64,000 bases of DNA. Origin: Chitinophaga silvisoli. Lineage in GTDB: Bacteria > Bacteroidota > Bacteroidia > Chitinophagales > Chitinophagaceae. A program made the translations under genes and the position numbers. Within the stretch, counting starts at the first letter, position 1; every line of letters begins with the position of its first letter. The notes under the pieces were generated by a model. That model was not told where the DNA came from and did no database searches. It worked only from the letters and a program-made list of their open reading frames with translations. Below are positions 32,789 to 41,402 of the stretch, in pieces. The DNA is taken from NCBI RefSeq assembly GCF_003412465.1, contig NZ_QTJV01000013.1, forward strand, positions 124,001 through 188,000, given 5' to 3'.

Positions 32789-33703
32789 TTATGCGGGACG
32801 ATAAATGTCATCGAGCACCTGTACGGCCGCGTCATCCAGTACGACGGTCGTAGTCGCCATATTTTCTTCCAGGTGTTCGATACTGGCGGTACCGGGTATG
32901 AGTAAGGTGTTAGGGGAATGTTGGAGTAACCAGGCCAGTCCTACCTGTGACGGCGTTATCTGCAGTCGCTTCGCAATATCAATCACGGCCTGCTCCGTCG
33001 TTACTTTGGGCCAGTTCAGCGCTGCACCACCCAGGGGGAAAAATGGCACCCAGGCAATATTATGGGCGAGGCAAAAAGTGAGCATATCTTCAAACTCGCG
33101 GCTTACCAGGCTGTAGGCATTTTGTACGCAGGCAATACCAGCAGGCAGCGCATGCTTCAAAACATCGAGATTTACACCACTCAGGCCGATTGCGCCGATC
33201 TTACCAGCAGTACGTAAGGCAATCAGTTCTGCTAGCTGGTCGTCGATATTTACCAGTTGATCTGCTTCCGGGATCACCCCGGGCCCTGCGTCTAACCGGC
33301 GGAGGTTTACAAGCGGCAGATGTGCCACCGCCAGGCTTTCGAGATTTGCTTCCACTGTGGCACGTATCTGCTCGGGGCGCTGTGCCAATGTGAGAGGGTG
33401 TGGGCCTTGCGGATTGGGATTGGCACCTACTTTGGTCGCCACCACTATTCCATCAACATGTTTAATTACCTGGGCAATCACCCGATTGGCAAAACGGTTA
33501 CCATAAAATTCTGCCGTATCGATATGGTTCACGCCCAATTCTATGGCGCGTTCCAGCACCGCCCTGGCCTTTTCCGGCGCATCCACCCAGCTCCTCAATT
33601 GCATGGCACCGTAACCTATACGGGCTACCGGCATTCCGGCCAAGGGGTAAAGTCCACCGGGTGTTTGCTGTTTTGCCGGCTTGTTTTGTGCTGATCTGTC
33701 CAT
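32789..33703 (-). CDS. Aldo/keto reductase
   Basis: 304-aa NADPH-dependent oxidoreductase with TIM barrel. Catalytic tetrad residues are visible: Asp in HIDTAEFYG, Tyr five residues later, Lys in VVATKVG. The usual His strand is replaced by LVNLRRLDAGPG. The cofactor-binding end IPGTASIEHLEENM is typical. The gene is richer in GC than its surroundings. It reduces aldehydes or ketones; the natural substrate is unknown. Upstream is a 26-bp region of overlapping TTAG-type inverted repeats, a likely target of the downstream MarR protein. Confidence 0.9.
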   Translation of the reverse strand: MDRSAQNKPAKQQTPGGLYPLAGMPVARIGYGAMQLRSWVDAPEKARAVLERAIELGVNHIDTAEFYGNRFANRVIAQVIKHVDGIVVATKVGANPNPQGPHPLTLAQRPEQIRATVEANLESLAVAHLPLVNLRRLDAGPGVIPEADQLVNIDDQLAELIALRTAGKIGAIGLSGVNLDVLKHALPAGIACVQNAYSLVSREFEDMLTFCLAHNIAWVPFFPLGGAALNWPKVTTEQAVIDIAKRLQITPSQVGLAWLLQHSPNTLLIPGTASIEHLEENMATTTVVLDDAAVQVLDDIYRPA

Positions 33704-33720
33704 GATTTCCTTCTTATTTA

Positions 33721-33746
33721 TTAGTCTAACTAATTAGTTTACCTAA
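33721..33746 (-). promoter_or_regulatory. Candidate MarR operator
   Basis: Contains the perfect 12-bp palindrome AACTAATTAGTT (33728-33739) inside two overlapping TTAG...CTAA inverted repeats: TTAGTCTAACTAA, then TTAGTTTACCTAA. It starts 18 nt upstream of the aldo/keto reductase ATG. MarR dimers commonly bind such 16-20-bp palindromes. Confidence 0.65.
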
Positions 33747-33869
33747 CAAATATAGTAAAATATGACATACGCCTGTTTAAATTCTTCAGCAGTAAATTCA
33801 TCGTCCAATTTCATAGAGCATTTCGTATTCTTTGGTAATACTTGTCTATTTCAGTCTGTATCTCTTCTA

Positions 33870-34310
33870 TTAGTGTACTATTTTATTGATCACCTTTCCG
33901 GTCATGATTGGTACAGGTTTCAATGTACTGGTAAATAATAAAATAGCTAGTCTATTTTCCTGTAGAAGGGAACTATTGGTTACCATTTCTGTACTTAAGA
34001 ATGAATACAAATGATATTCCCGCTCGGGACCTGTCAGTGGTTCGTTGATTTCATTTGCAGGTTTCAACGCTGAAGACCCTGTTGCAATAACCTGTATATC
34101 TTACAAGTAATCTACAAGAACCTTTAAGGTGAGGCTCATATTATTAACCCATTGGGCATCCCCTATCAGCACTTTTTCAATGCTCTCAATATGTTGAACC
34201 AGCATTTGCCAGCATTGGTCTGATATCCGGCCCATCACAATTTAGATAAAGCACTTTTTTCCTGTTTATCCCATAATTGTCTGGAGGAAAGTGTTGGGAA
34301 AAAGCTCTTT
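33870..34310 (-). pseudogene. Decayed AAA ATPase (AAA_14/DUF4143 family)
   Basis: Reading the minus strand across frames gives RKKVLYLNCDGPDIRPMLAN, then a frameshift, SIEKVLIGDAQWVNNMSLTL and KVLVDYL, a TAA, then DIQVIATGSSALKPANEINE and PLTGPEREYHLYSFL. This is the order of the AAA_14 family: the LYLNCDEPD segment, a Walker B region (normally IDEAQ, here IGDAQ) and the sensor VIATGSSxFEL. The Walker A segment is missing and several stops interrupt it, so the gene is dead. Confidence 0.65.
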
Positions 34311-34565
34311 TTAGACCTATACCAGCCCTAGCGTCCGCATACAGGACAGCCAAACCATACATTCCTACCCAAATCCCGAACAAAATTCTTTCTGCTTCAG
34401 AAGATGTTTGAGGTTTTAATGAATAAGGATTAAATGCATATTTTACCCTGAATGGAATACTTATGGAAATGAAAAAGCTTGGTTCCGGTTCATTTGGTAA
34501 CAAATGTGGAGCAATGGCATGACGCAAACTTTCCACCTTTGCAGTATCGATAAAACACTTCAAAG

Positions 34566-35165
34566 ATGAAAAGTTACCTATTATTGACCATTGCCATCTT
34601 TTACGGAATAGCACTACATGCACAGGATAGTCTGAAATGCAGTTTCTGGCATCCTGATCCACCGCATTACAAGGCTAAACAAGCCATTGATGCAGAATCG
34701 CTCTTCCCGATGTTTTTTACAGGTGGATACCACGCCGCCGTAGGATTCCGCTACGATAAATTCCGCGTAAGAGTAAGCGTTATCAATGGTGGCCACTATA
34801 ATGCAGAACCTGCCGGACTGAAAAACCAAAAGGATGATTTCAAACGATTCTACAAAACATCTCCAGGTATCTTCCTGGGATATAATATCTGGAAGAACCT
34901 GGAACTCTATACATTTCTGGAAATGCACACTTTTGCCATTGAACAAAAGTCTACCGGCATTCGCCAGGATATACGGAGCAATGACTTTGGCGGAGGTATC
35001 AGCTACCAGTTTTTCTTTGGTAAATACATATACCTGCAACCTGGTCTGCACCTTTATTTGCGGGGCGATAAAACCCGCGATTTCAATGGCGTACAATACA
35101 CAATACCTAATGCAGATGTTGCGCCGGTCATCCGTATAGGCTTCAGGTTATGGGAAAAACAATAA
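34566..35165 (+). CDS. Outer-membrane beta-barrel-like exported protein
   Basis: 199 aa. Signal peptide at residues 1-19 (ending ALHAQ). The rest alternates aromatic and polar residues in about eight strands (FRVRVSVINGGHYN, LELYTFLEMHTFAI, GGISYQFFFG, YLQPGLHLYLRG, PVIRIGFRLW) and ends with the strand typical of barrels. Likely a small OmpA/OmpW-like barrel; no specific family recognised. It starts inside a region of decayed minus-strand genes. Confidence 0.7.
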   Translation: MKSYLLLTIAIFYGIALHAQDSLKCSFWHPDPPHYKAKQAIDAESLFPMFFTGGYHAAVGFRYDKFRVRVSVINGGHYNAEPAGLKNQKDDFKRFYKTSPGIFLGYNIWKNLELYTFLEMHTFAIEQKSTGIRQDIRSNDFGGGISYQFFFGKYIYLQPGLHLYLRGDKTRDFNGVQYTIPNADVAPVIRIGFRLWEKQ

Positions 35166-35342
35166 GATGAATGATGTTATGGGTTATATTTTATTAGCTT
35201 GTGGCACGAAAGGACATGAGAACTATAGGTCAATCTGCTCCGGCAATGAAACAGCTATTTTATTATGCCTCATTAGCAGGTAGCTCACATAACTCCCGGC
35301 CAGACCAATGGATAGTGTACAATATTTAAGTATTTGTTTTTG

Positions 35343-35350
35343 TAAATTTG
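35343..35350 (+). promoter_or_regulatory. -7 box of the Crp/Fnr gene
   Basis: TAAATTTG, 27 nt upstream of the ATG, fits TAnnTTTG. The -33 element is not clear. Confidence 0.45.
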
Positions 35351-35376
35351 CCCCACAATTCATATGTATTTGTGGA

Positions 35377-35970
35377 ATGACAGATAAACAAGATCTAAAA
35401 CAACAGGTTGAAAGCCTTTTACCCTTGAGCGATAAAGAGTGGCAGACATTTGCCGCACGGCTAAACTACAGGGAAATCAAAAAAGGAGATTACGTTTTAT
35501 ACCAGGACCAGGTTTGTGATTTCGTGGCATTTGTCCAATCGGGAGCTTTTGTTTATTTCCGCTCTTTGGAAAATGGCACGGAGTATACCACCGATTTCGG
35601 TTTCAACGGTGAATGGATTGGAGATATGTATAGCCGGCTAAATGGCATCCCTTCCTTTCTCAACATTAAGGCTTTGGAAGATTCGGCGATTCATATTTTA
35701 TATCAAAAGGACCTGGATGAATTACTTATTGCTATCCCAGCATTGGAAAAGCTGCTCAGGATCCTGGTTGAAAGAGCTTTTTTGAAGATCGTCCGGCAAA
35801 GCCTGCACTTTCAGATAGTCGATGCCAAAGAACGTTACCTGAAATTGGTGGAAGAATCGCCGGAAATTTTGCAAAGAGTCCCCTTGTACCATATTGCCAA
35901 CTATCTGGGTATCGCTCCCAAATCGCTGAGTAGGATCAGGAAAAATACGGTTCAGGGAAGACAGCCCTGA
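35377..35970 (+). CDS. Crp/Fnr-family regulator (1)
   Basis: 197 aa from ATG MTDKQDLKQQ. The cyclic-nucleotide-binding-like beta-roll is residues 20-120 (KKGDYVLYQDQVCDFVAFVQ, YTTDFGFNGEWIGDM). A long dimer helix and a C-terminal HTH follow, of the degenerate type frequent in Bacteroidota (VPLYHIANYLGIAPKSLSRI). The phosphate-binding cassette of cAMP receptors is not conserved, so another signal is likely. An ORF start upstream would add 23 residues, but the -7 box favours this ATG. Targets unknown. Confidence 0.88.
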   Translation: MTDKQDLKQQVESLLPLSDKEWQTFAARLNYREIKKGDYVLYQDQVCDFVAFVQSGAFVYFRSLENGTEYTTDFGFNGEWIGDMYSRLNGIPSFLNIKALEDSAIHILYQKDLDELLIAIPALEKLLRILVERAFLKIVRQSLHFQIVDAKERYLKLVEESPEILQRVPLYHIANYLGIAPKSLSRIRKNTVQGRQP

Positions 35971-36347
35971 TGAAACAGGATATAAGGGTTTAACAAAATA
36001 GATCTGATGAACTTACCTGGTAGAGAGGACTATGTAAAAGCGACATTTCAGAATTAGGCTTTTACAATTACATCATCTTCAGACCAGGATTATTGTTACA
36101 AAAAGATACAGATAGAGCAGGAGAACGAATAAGCGCCGCTTTGGAATCGCTAATAAATTGGTTGGGAATATTTAAAAAAAATAAAGCCAATGCCTACCCC
36201 TATACTTGCAGAAAAGCTATCGAAAGCACCGAAGTTTTTTCACAGAGAAAACAAGTAATAGGACTGGATAATATTAATGATCAGTAATGAGCGTTACAAT
36301 GCCTTGAACGATGGAGACGATAAGACATAGCAACATATATTTTTATT
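35971..36347. other. Intergenic region with no supported gene
   Basis: About 380 nt; a 64-codon open frame inside it has no recognisable domain or ribosome binding site. No repeat found. Confidence 0.5.
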
Positions 36348-36386
36348 AAAATAGACCTGATACCTAAAAAGAATCAGGTCTATTTT
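36348..36386 (-). terminator. Terminator after the DUF7151-like lipoprotein gene
   Basis: Perfect 14-bp stem (AAAATAGACCTGAT/ATCAGGTCTATTTT) with an 11-nt A-rich loop, 7 nt after the minus-strand stop. Confidence 0.9.
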
Positions 36387-36393
36387 GATAAAA

Positions 36394-37023
36394 TTAATGC
36401 TTATAAACAATCAGGTAGGCATAATTGATTACAGCACTATACCCATCTACAGGTGATTTATATCTAATAGCCAGGTTAACATTCTTCTCAGGTAGTGAAC
36501 TGTAAAAATTCCCTGATTCCACTAAAGCCGGAGTGGCCGTTAACAGACTTCCAACAGCACTGCCAGAAATAATGGTATTATCCGTAACATTATAAACTTC
36601 AATAGTCGCATTTATAGCAACCGGGTCTGAAGAGTAACCTTTATTCAATGAAGCATAAACAGTGATAGAATCTACATTGCTATAATCAAGCTTATTAAAT
36701 TGGGGGATAGCCCCAAAGATGGTTCCACTTGCACTATTCGAAACAGTTCCACCAGAAATCCCAAAAGATAAAATCGTTTTTTTATCACTGTTTGCGTCCG
36801 AGCCATTACAGATGTACTCCCGGTTCTGCACTTCATTGGAATCCAGCGTGCCGTTAAAATTGATATCATTTCCATTTAAGATAACATATCCTCCATTTGG
36901 GCAACTCTCATTTGCTTTTACCGACTGTATGTCGATCAGACTTTTATTGTATTGATAATATTGCTTCTTGCAGGAAATTCCAAATACTGCCAGGGTAATG
37001 GCCAGGTAAAGAGTGATTTTCAC
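36394..37023 (-). CDS. Lipoprotein with DUF7151-like domain
   Basis: 209 aa starting with GTG. The lipobox GISC at residues 15-18 is followed by KKQ, so a lipoprotein. Residues 38-75 read SCPNGGYVILNGNDINFNGT followed by LDSNEV and YICNG, the Cys-Gly-Gly/Asp pattern of DUF7151-type surface lipoproteins. A beta-rich C-terminal domain follows (KLDYSNVDSITVYASLNKGY). Function unknown; monocistronic. Confidence 0.7.
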   Translation of the reverse strand: MKITLYLAITLAVFGISCKKQYYQYNKSLIDIQSVKANESCPNGGYVILNGNDINFNGTLDSNEVQNREYICNGSDANSDKKTILSFGISGGTVSNSASGTIFGAIPQFNKLDYSNVDSITVYASLNKGYSSDPVAINATIEVYNVTDNTIISGSAVGSLLTATPALVESGNFYSSLPEKNVNLAIRYKSPVDGYSAVINYAYLIVYKH

Positions 37024-37119
37024 GTGATTAATATTTAATGGGCTGCAAGATAAAAAGATTATATGTAAAAACTCTTTTTCATCGATCCAACTGTTTAGTC
37101 ATCGAAAAAAACAGGTTTC

Positions 37120-37239
37120 TCAGCTCCCCATATCCAATACTTTAAATGCCTGTTGCTTAAAGAGCTTTCCAATCGGCATAAGCCCTCCTGCCATTTGAAT
37201 TTCTTCCGCTGTGAATGATTCGATTTTATCAACAGCCAT
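37120..37239 (-). CDS. Possible 39-aa peptide
   Basis: Short open frame from ATG MAVDKIESFTAEEIQMAGGL to MGS and a TGA. The N-terminus resembles the start of a longer alpha-helical protein, so it may be a truncated gene. No ribosome binding site of note. Confidence 0.25.
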   Translation of the reverse strand: MAVDKIESFTAEEIQMAGGLMPIGKLFKQQAFKVLDMGS

Positions 37240-37281
37240 TATGTAGCACCGGTGTACTCAAAAGACAGGACCAACAATCTC

Positions 37282-38802
37282 CTAATATTTTCTCTCTTCT
37301 TCAATTTCCTCTTTTATTCGCTGCCTTATATCAATTTTAGCACCCGTAAAAAGGAAAATTGTCGTTCCATATTCTCTTGAATTCGGATTAGAGATAGAAT
37401 CAGCTACCACCCCGGTACGAAAATAGGCACCTGTCTGTTGCAATCCATCATCCCTGTCATAATATTCTTTCACCCTGATCAGGTTTTCATACCGCTCATT
37501 CAGTACAAACCAATTGATATAATCAGCATTAAATGAAACAGCCTGTATACCTTTTTCAGAATAGTAATTGATGGCACCTGCCTGTCCATAATTATCACAA
37601 AGCACCAGGGTCTTACTCCGGGTGGGAAGCTGCCCATAGATACTATCCACTTTGTGAGCCAATTCCTTCCATCCAAGCATATCTGCAAAGTCCTGCGGCA
37701 AAGCATGGTCTTTACCATCTTCCCAGCGAAGACGTCCTAATCTTTTATATTGCTGTTGGTGCTTCAGGATGTATTCAGGACCATTATTGGGAAAAGCAAC
37801 CTTGTACATTGGGAAGAAGACAAGCAAGGGAATTATAATTACCAAAGGACGTAAATACCTTTTCCAGTCCCCTGACAATGCTCTTGAAAGAAATACAGCA
37901 CCAAAAGCCATATAAACCGGATATACCCCCATAGCATAATAATCTTTTGCCTTAAAGTAGATAAAAATAGATAAGGTGAAGATGAATGTCCAGAAAAAGA
38001 GCCTGTATTTTTGAAATGGCTTGTATAATACCAAAGCTCCTAATCCGGATAAAACGACAAGAGCTGCACCAAAAAAGAATAGCAACTGCGATTTTAAAAA
38101 TCCCACCCTGCTTACATTCACCAATTGGTAACGCGATAATTCTTTCATGTGGCGAACAACCGGAAAACCATTGTTGTATTGCCAAAGCAGATTCGGAAGA
38201 ATCAGTACCAATGCAAGTAAAGCGGCCAGATAAAATCCTTTACTGGTAAATACCTTTCGTTGAGGTGATAATATAAGTGCCGGAAGAAGCCCCAGGAGCA
38301 GGAATATAATGTTGTATTTATTCAGGAATCCTATGGCGAAAATAATGGCGGCAAGCAACAGCCATTTCTCCTCTTCTGAATTTATATACTTTAGGATGCA
38401 GTAGTAAAAGGCCGTCCAGCTCAGCACGTCTAGTGAATTAGGCTGATATAGGGTATTTAAAACCAATATAGCTGAAAACAATACACAGGTCGCTCCTGTA
38501 ATTAAGGCGAACAGGTCTCCGTTTAATTCTTCAATGGCTTTCCATACTATTACAATAGTCAAGGCTCCGAATAACGCGGGAAAGAACTTAATCCAGAAGA
38601 TTGAATTACCCAGTAGCATGATCAGAAAAGAAATCCAGGAAGTCACAGGAGGTACTGATAAATAGCCCCATGCCAGGTGATGTGCCTGATCAAGATGTAA
38701 ATATTCATCCCGTTGTAAATCGTATTCAGGGCTTATCAGAATATATTGTAAGAAGAATTTAAATATTATGAATCCTATTAAAACTATTGTTCTTTTTCTC
38801 AT
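37282..38802 (-). CDS. PMT/ArnT-type (GT39-like) membrane glycosyltransferase
   Basis: 506 aa with about 11 transmembrane helices between residues 5 and 350. The first periplasmic loop holds DLQRDEYLHLDQAHHLAWGY, with the Asp-Glu pair typical of the GT-C glycosyltransferases of the PMT_2 family. A soluble C-terminal domain of about 130 residues follows. It transfers a sugar from a polyprenyl-phosphate donor to lipid or protein outside the cytoplasm; acceptor unknown. I start at ATG MRKRTIV. Monocistronic. Confidence 0.88.
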   Translation of the reverse strand: MRKRTIVLIGFIIFKFFLQYILISPEYDLQRDEYLHLDQAHHLAWGYLSVPPVTSWISFLIMLLGNSIFWIKFFPALFGALTIVIVWKAIEELNGDLFALITGATCVLFSAILVLNTLYQPNSLDVLSWTAFYYCILKYINSEEEKWLLLAAIIFAIGFLNKYNIIFLLLGLLPALILSPQRKVFTSKGFYLAALLALVLILPNLLWQYNNGFPVVRHMKELSRYQLVNVSRVGFLKSQLLFFFGAALVVLSGLGALVLYKPFQKYRLFFWTFIFTLSIFIYFKAKDYYAMGVYPVYMAFGAVFLSRALSGDWKRYLRPLVIIIPLLVFFPMYKVAFPNNGPEYILKHQQQYKRLGRLRWEDGKDHALPQDFADMLGWKELAHKVDSIYGQLPTRSKTLVLCDNYGQAGAINYYSEKGIQAVSFNADYINWFVLNERYENLIRVKEYYDRDDGLQQTGAYFRTGVVADSISNPNSREYGTTIFLFTGAKIDIRQRIKEEIEEERKY

Positions 38803-39085
38803 AAGCAATTCATTAAGAATAGTTTGTAATGAAACAGCATTTATTACAATTGTCCCGCTCTCCCGAAATTCCAGTCTTCTCTGGACTCAAATATAGGAGG
38901 ACATCAAAGGTTAATTATAACATAAAATATGATGATTCTCTATAGAAATTGATATCCCTTACCACAAAATACAAACTGGAACTCATACCATAAATGGGTG
39001 TTTGTAATAACTGCCGGAGCATTTAAATTGGCCACATTCTTAATACCCTGTTCCGGATCATCCACCAGAATGACCGCTTAGCTTA

Positions 39086-39101
39086 TGTGACAAATGTCAC
39101 A
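39086..39101 (+). promoter_or_regulatory. Crp/Fnr-type binding site
   Basis: TGTGACAAATGTCACA matches the TGTGA-N6-TCACA consensus of Crp exactly, symmetric around 39093/39094. It lies about 60 nt upstream of the predicted start region of the amidase and 102 nt before its ATG. Two Crp/Fnr-family genes are within 4 kb. Confidence 0.65.
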
Positions 39102-39116
39102 TCCAGAAAGTGTTAT

Positions 39117-39154
39117 TTGACATCGTCTCCATGGCTCGTCTCACTGTACTTTTG
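39117..39154 (+). promoter_or_regulatory. Candidate promoter of the amidase gene
   Basis: TTG(ACA) at 39117 and TACTTTTG at 39147-39154. The -7 box fits; the spacer of 27 nt is longer than usual. Confidence 0.4.
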
Positions 39155-39203
39155 TTCTGGAAATGAGAAAATCCTCCTTTGCCAAAACTTTTAAATTGAT
39201 TTT

Positions 39204-40631
39204 ATGAACTTGCGAAACAGCGAAATTGATCCTATTTTTTACCAGGATGCGAGTAGTTTGGCAGCAATGATCCGTCGTAAAGACATATCACCTGTTGAAG
39301 TTGTAAAAGCCCACCAGGATCGCATCGAAGAGCTAAATCCGGCAATTAATGCAATTGTTACGGTTGCCGATACTGCTTTGGAAGAGGCAAAAAAAGCAGA
39401 AGCTGCAGTATTAAGAGGCGGAGACTTAGGACCTTTCCATGGGGTACCTTTTACTGTTAAAGATTCAATTGATACTGCCAATATTTTAACACAGCGTGGT
39501 TCGCCAATTTTCAGAGGACGTATTCCCAGTATTGATGCAACGAGTGTTGCCCGTATGAAGCAGGCGGGTGCTATTTTGCTCGCAAAGACTAACCTCCCTG
39601 AATTTTCATATTGGATAGAAAGTGATAACCTGCTGAGTGGAAGATCAAACAATCCCTGGGATCTGTCACGCACACCGGGTGGTTCCAGTGGCGGGGAATC
39701 GGCCGCAATTGCAGCGGGCATGTCACCCATTGGACTTGGAACCGACCTTGCTATCTCTGTTCGTGGCCCTGCTGCACAAACAGGCATTGTATCGCTTAAA
39801 GCTACACATGGCCGTGTACCAATGACCGGCATTTGGCCTCGCGTTCCTCGCCGGTTTTGGCATGTGGGTCCAATGGCTCGCAGTATTCGTGACCTTAGCT
39901 TGGCTTTCAATGTGCTGTCTGGTGCGGATGGCCTTGATGCATTTTCCTCCATCAGTTCTGCAATGATACCTGAAGCAAGCAATAAATCCAATCGTAAATT
40001 ACGTGTAGGATGGATGGTCGGACCAGGATTCGGTCCGGTAGATCCTGAAGTTGCTGCCATAGTTGAAGCAGCTGCTGATGCACTTAAAAGTTTAGGGATG
40101 GTTGTAGAGGCTGTGAGTATTCCTGCACTGGAACTTGATTTTGCTTTGGATGTATTCAATCGTTTACATGTCATGGAGATGAAGGAAGCATTTCGGGAAG
40201 CGACTACAGGTCGAAGTCAGGAAGAAATCTATAAGATGGCGAAAACAATGCTTTCAATACCAGATACATCGATGAAGGATTTTATTGATGCAGAGCAAGC
40301 TGCCGAAAGATTAAGAGATGGCTTCGCCGGGTATTTTCAAAAGTACGATGTATTGCTTACCCATGTACTGCCACTGCCCGCCCAAAAGCATGGCATTGAA
40401 GAATTCCTGATAAATGGCCAGAAAGTAGATGCAACTTATTTGCAGGGAGCGACCGTTCCTCTCAATATTACAGGCTTACCGGGAATTGCCATGCGCTTTG
40501 GTACAAGTAGTGAAGGGCTTCCGATAGCTGTGCAAATTGTGGGTAGCTGGCATGATGAATTGACTATTCTTCACGTGGCATCGTTGTTGGAAAGCGTTAG
40601 TCCGGTAGTCGGTTTACACCCCAACCTTTAA
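39204..40631 (+). CDS. Amidase signature family hydrolase
   Basis: 475 aa. Ser-cisSer-Lys triad residues are visible: K86 in TVKDS, the cis-Ser in GGSSGGESAA at 159-168, and the nucleophile S185 in GTDLAISVRGPA, where the usual GGS is AIS. The Pro-rich TGIWPRVPRRFWHVGPMARS follows, as in amidases from this branch. It hydrolyses an amide of unknown substrate; cytoplasmic, no signal peptide. Likely controlled through the Crp-type site upstream. It converges on another Crp/Fnr gene across a shared terminator. Confidence 0.9.
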   Translation: MNLRNSEIDPIFYQDASSLAAMIRRKDISPVEVVKAHQDRIEELNPAINAIVTVADTALEEAKKAEAAVLRGGDLGPFHGVPFTVKDSIDTANILTQRGSPIFRGRIPSIDATSVARMKQAGAILLAKTNLPEFSYWIESDNLLSGRSNNPWDLSRTPGGSSGGESAAIAAGMSPIGLGTDLAISVRGPAAQTGIVSLKATHGRVPMTGIWPRVPRRFWHVGPMARSIRDLSLAFNVLSGADGLDAFSSISSAMIPEASNKSNRKLRVGWMVGPGFGPVDPEVAAIVEAAADALKSLGMVVEAVSIPALELDFALDVFNRLHVMEMKEAFREATTGRSQEEIYKMAKTMLSIPDTSMKDFIDAEQAAERLRDGFAGYFQKYDVLLTHVLPLPAQKHGIEEFLINGQKVDATYLQGATVPLNITGLPGIAMRFGTSSEGLPIAVQIVGSWHDELTILHVASLLESVSPVVGLHPNL

Positions 40632-40659
40632 TACTTTAACCAGAAAATCATAAAATTAA

Positions 40660-40690
40660 AATTAAAAGCAGAACAGATCTGCTTTTAATT
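40660..40690. terminator. Bidirectional terminator, amidase / Crp
   Basis: Perfect 13-bp stem AATTAAAAGCAGA/TCTGCTTTTAATT with a 5-nt loop and T tails on both strands. Confidence 0.92.
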
Positions 40691-40705
40691 TTTCCTATAT
40701 ACTGG

Positions 40706-41284
40706 TCAAATATTTGCATACTCTCTTCTGATACGACTTAAAGTCTCTCTGGATATTCCCAGGTAAGATGCGACCATATGTAAGGGAACTTTGTTGAATA
40801 CATTCGGATAAGTCTTCTGAAACTCAAAATACCGCTCCGCAGCACTGTTACTGATCAGGGAAAAAATTCTTCTTTGGCTAGCTATATAGGCCCGTTCCAG
40901 CAATTGATCATTAAAAAGTTTCATAGCAGGACTGAGCTTCAGGATTTCATCCCAGGCATTTTTGGGCCAGACAATAATTGTACCTGAAGACAGGGCCTCT
41001 ATATTATACTCTGAAGGCTTTTGGAATATATAGCTTTCCATATCAGTGATCCACCAATTTTCTATTGCGAATCTTGCCGTGTGCTCAATGCCTGCTTTAT
41101 CTGTTCTATAAAGTCGGAAACAGCCCGATGTTATAAAACAATTGAGTGCCCAAATCTCCCCTTCATGTAATAAGGATTGCCCTTTTCGTACCTTTTTCTC
41201 CGTACAACTTTCCCTTACTATTGCAAGGTCTGCTACAGGTATGACATTCGTTTGCCGGATATATTTTTCAAAAATCTCAAACAT
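40706..41284 (-). CDS. Crp/Fnr-family regulator (2)
   Basis: 192 aa. N-terminal cNMP-binding-like roll (KKVRKGQSLLHEGEIWALNC, HTARFAIENWWITDMESYIF), dimer helix, and C-terminal HTH VPLHMVASYLGISRETLSRIR. The cyclic-nucleotide cassette is not conserved. It differs clearly from regulator 1 at 35.4 kb. It is convergent with the amidase, whose upstream region holds a Crp-type palindrome, so the two may be functionally linked; this is inference. Confidence 0.88.
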   Translation of the reverse strand: MFEIFEKYIRQTNVIPVADLAIVRESCTEKKVRKGQSLLHEGEIWALNCFITSGCFRLYRTDKAGIEHTARFAIENWWITDMESYIFQKPSEYNIEALSSGTIIVWPKNAWDEILKLSPAMKLFNDQLLERAYIASQRRIFSLISNSAAERYFEFQKTYPNVFNKVPLHMVASYLGISRETLSRIRREYANI

Positions 41285-41402
41285 AAAGTACTAGCTAATC
41301 TTAATTATATAAAATTAAGGCATTAGCAGGAAGTATACGTTGACAATACAACATATTGTTTCTTTGGCATACTTGTTTCCGGACGAGAACTCCAACCAAT
41401 CC

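Larger units (their letters stand above)
38803..39203. other. Intergenic region between divergent glycosyltransferase and amidase genes
   Basis: About 400 nt; holds a Crp-type palindrome and a candidate promoter facing the amidase (listed separately). No gene seen. Confidence 0.6.

Noticed and set aside
34311-34662. N-terminal part of a 158-codon minus-strand frame overlapping the outer-membrane gene
   Set aside because: Only the part after about 34310 resembles the AAA ATPase; the rest has no recognised features and overlaps the signal peptide region of the plus-strand gene.
36093-36287. 64-codon plus-strand frame
   Set aside because: No ribosome binding site, no motif, composition not distinctive.
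39239-40174. Long open frame on the minus strand opposite the amidase
   Set aside because: Fully inside the amidase gene, whose signature motifs are clear; the opposite frame has low-complexity composition and no motif.
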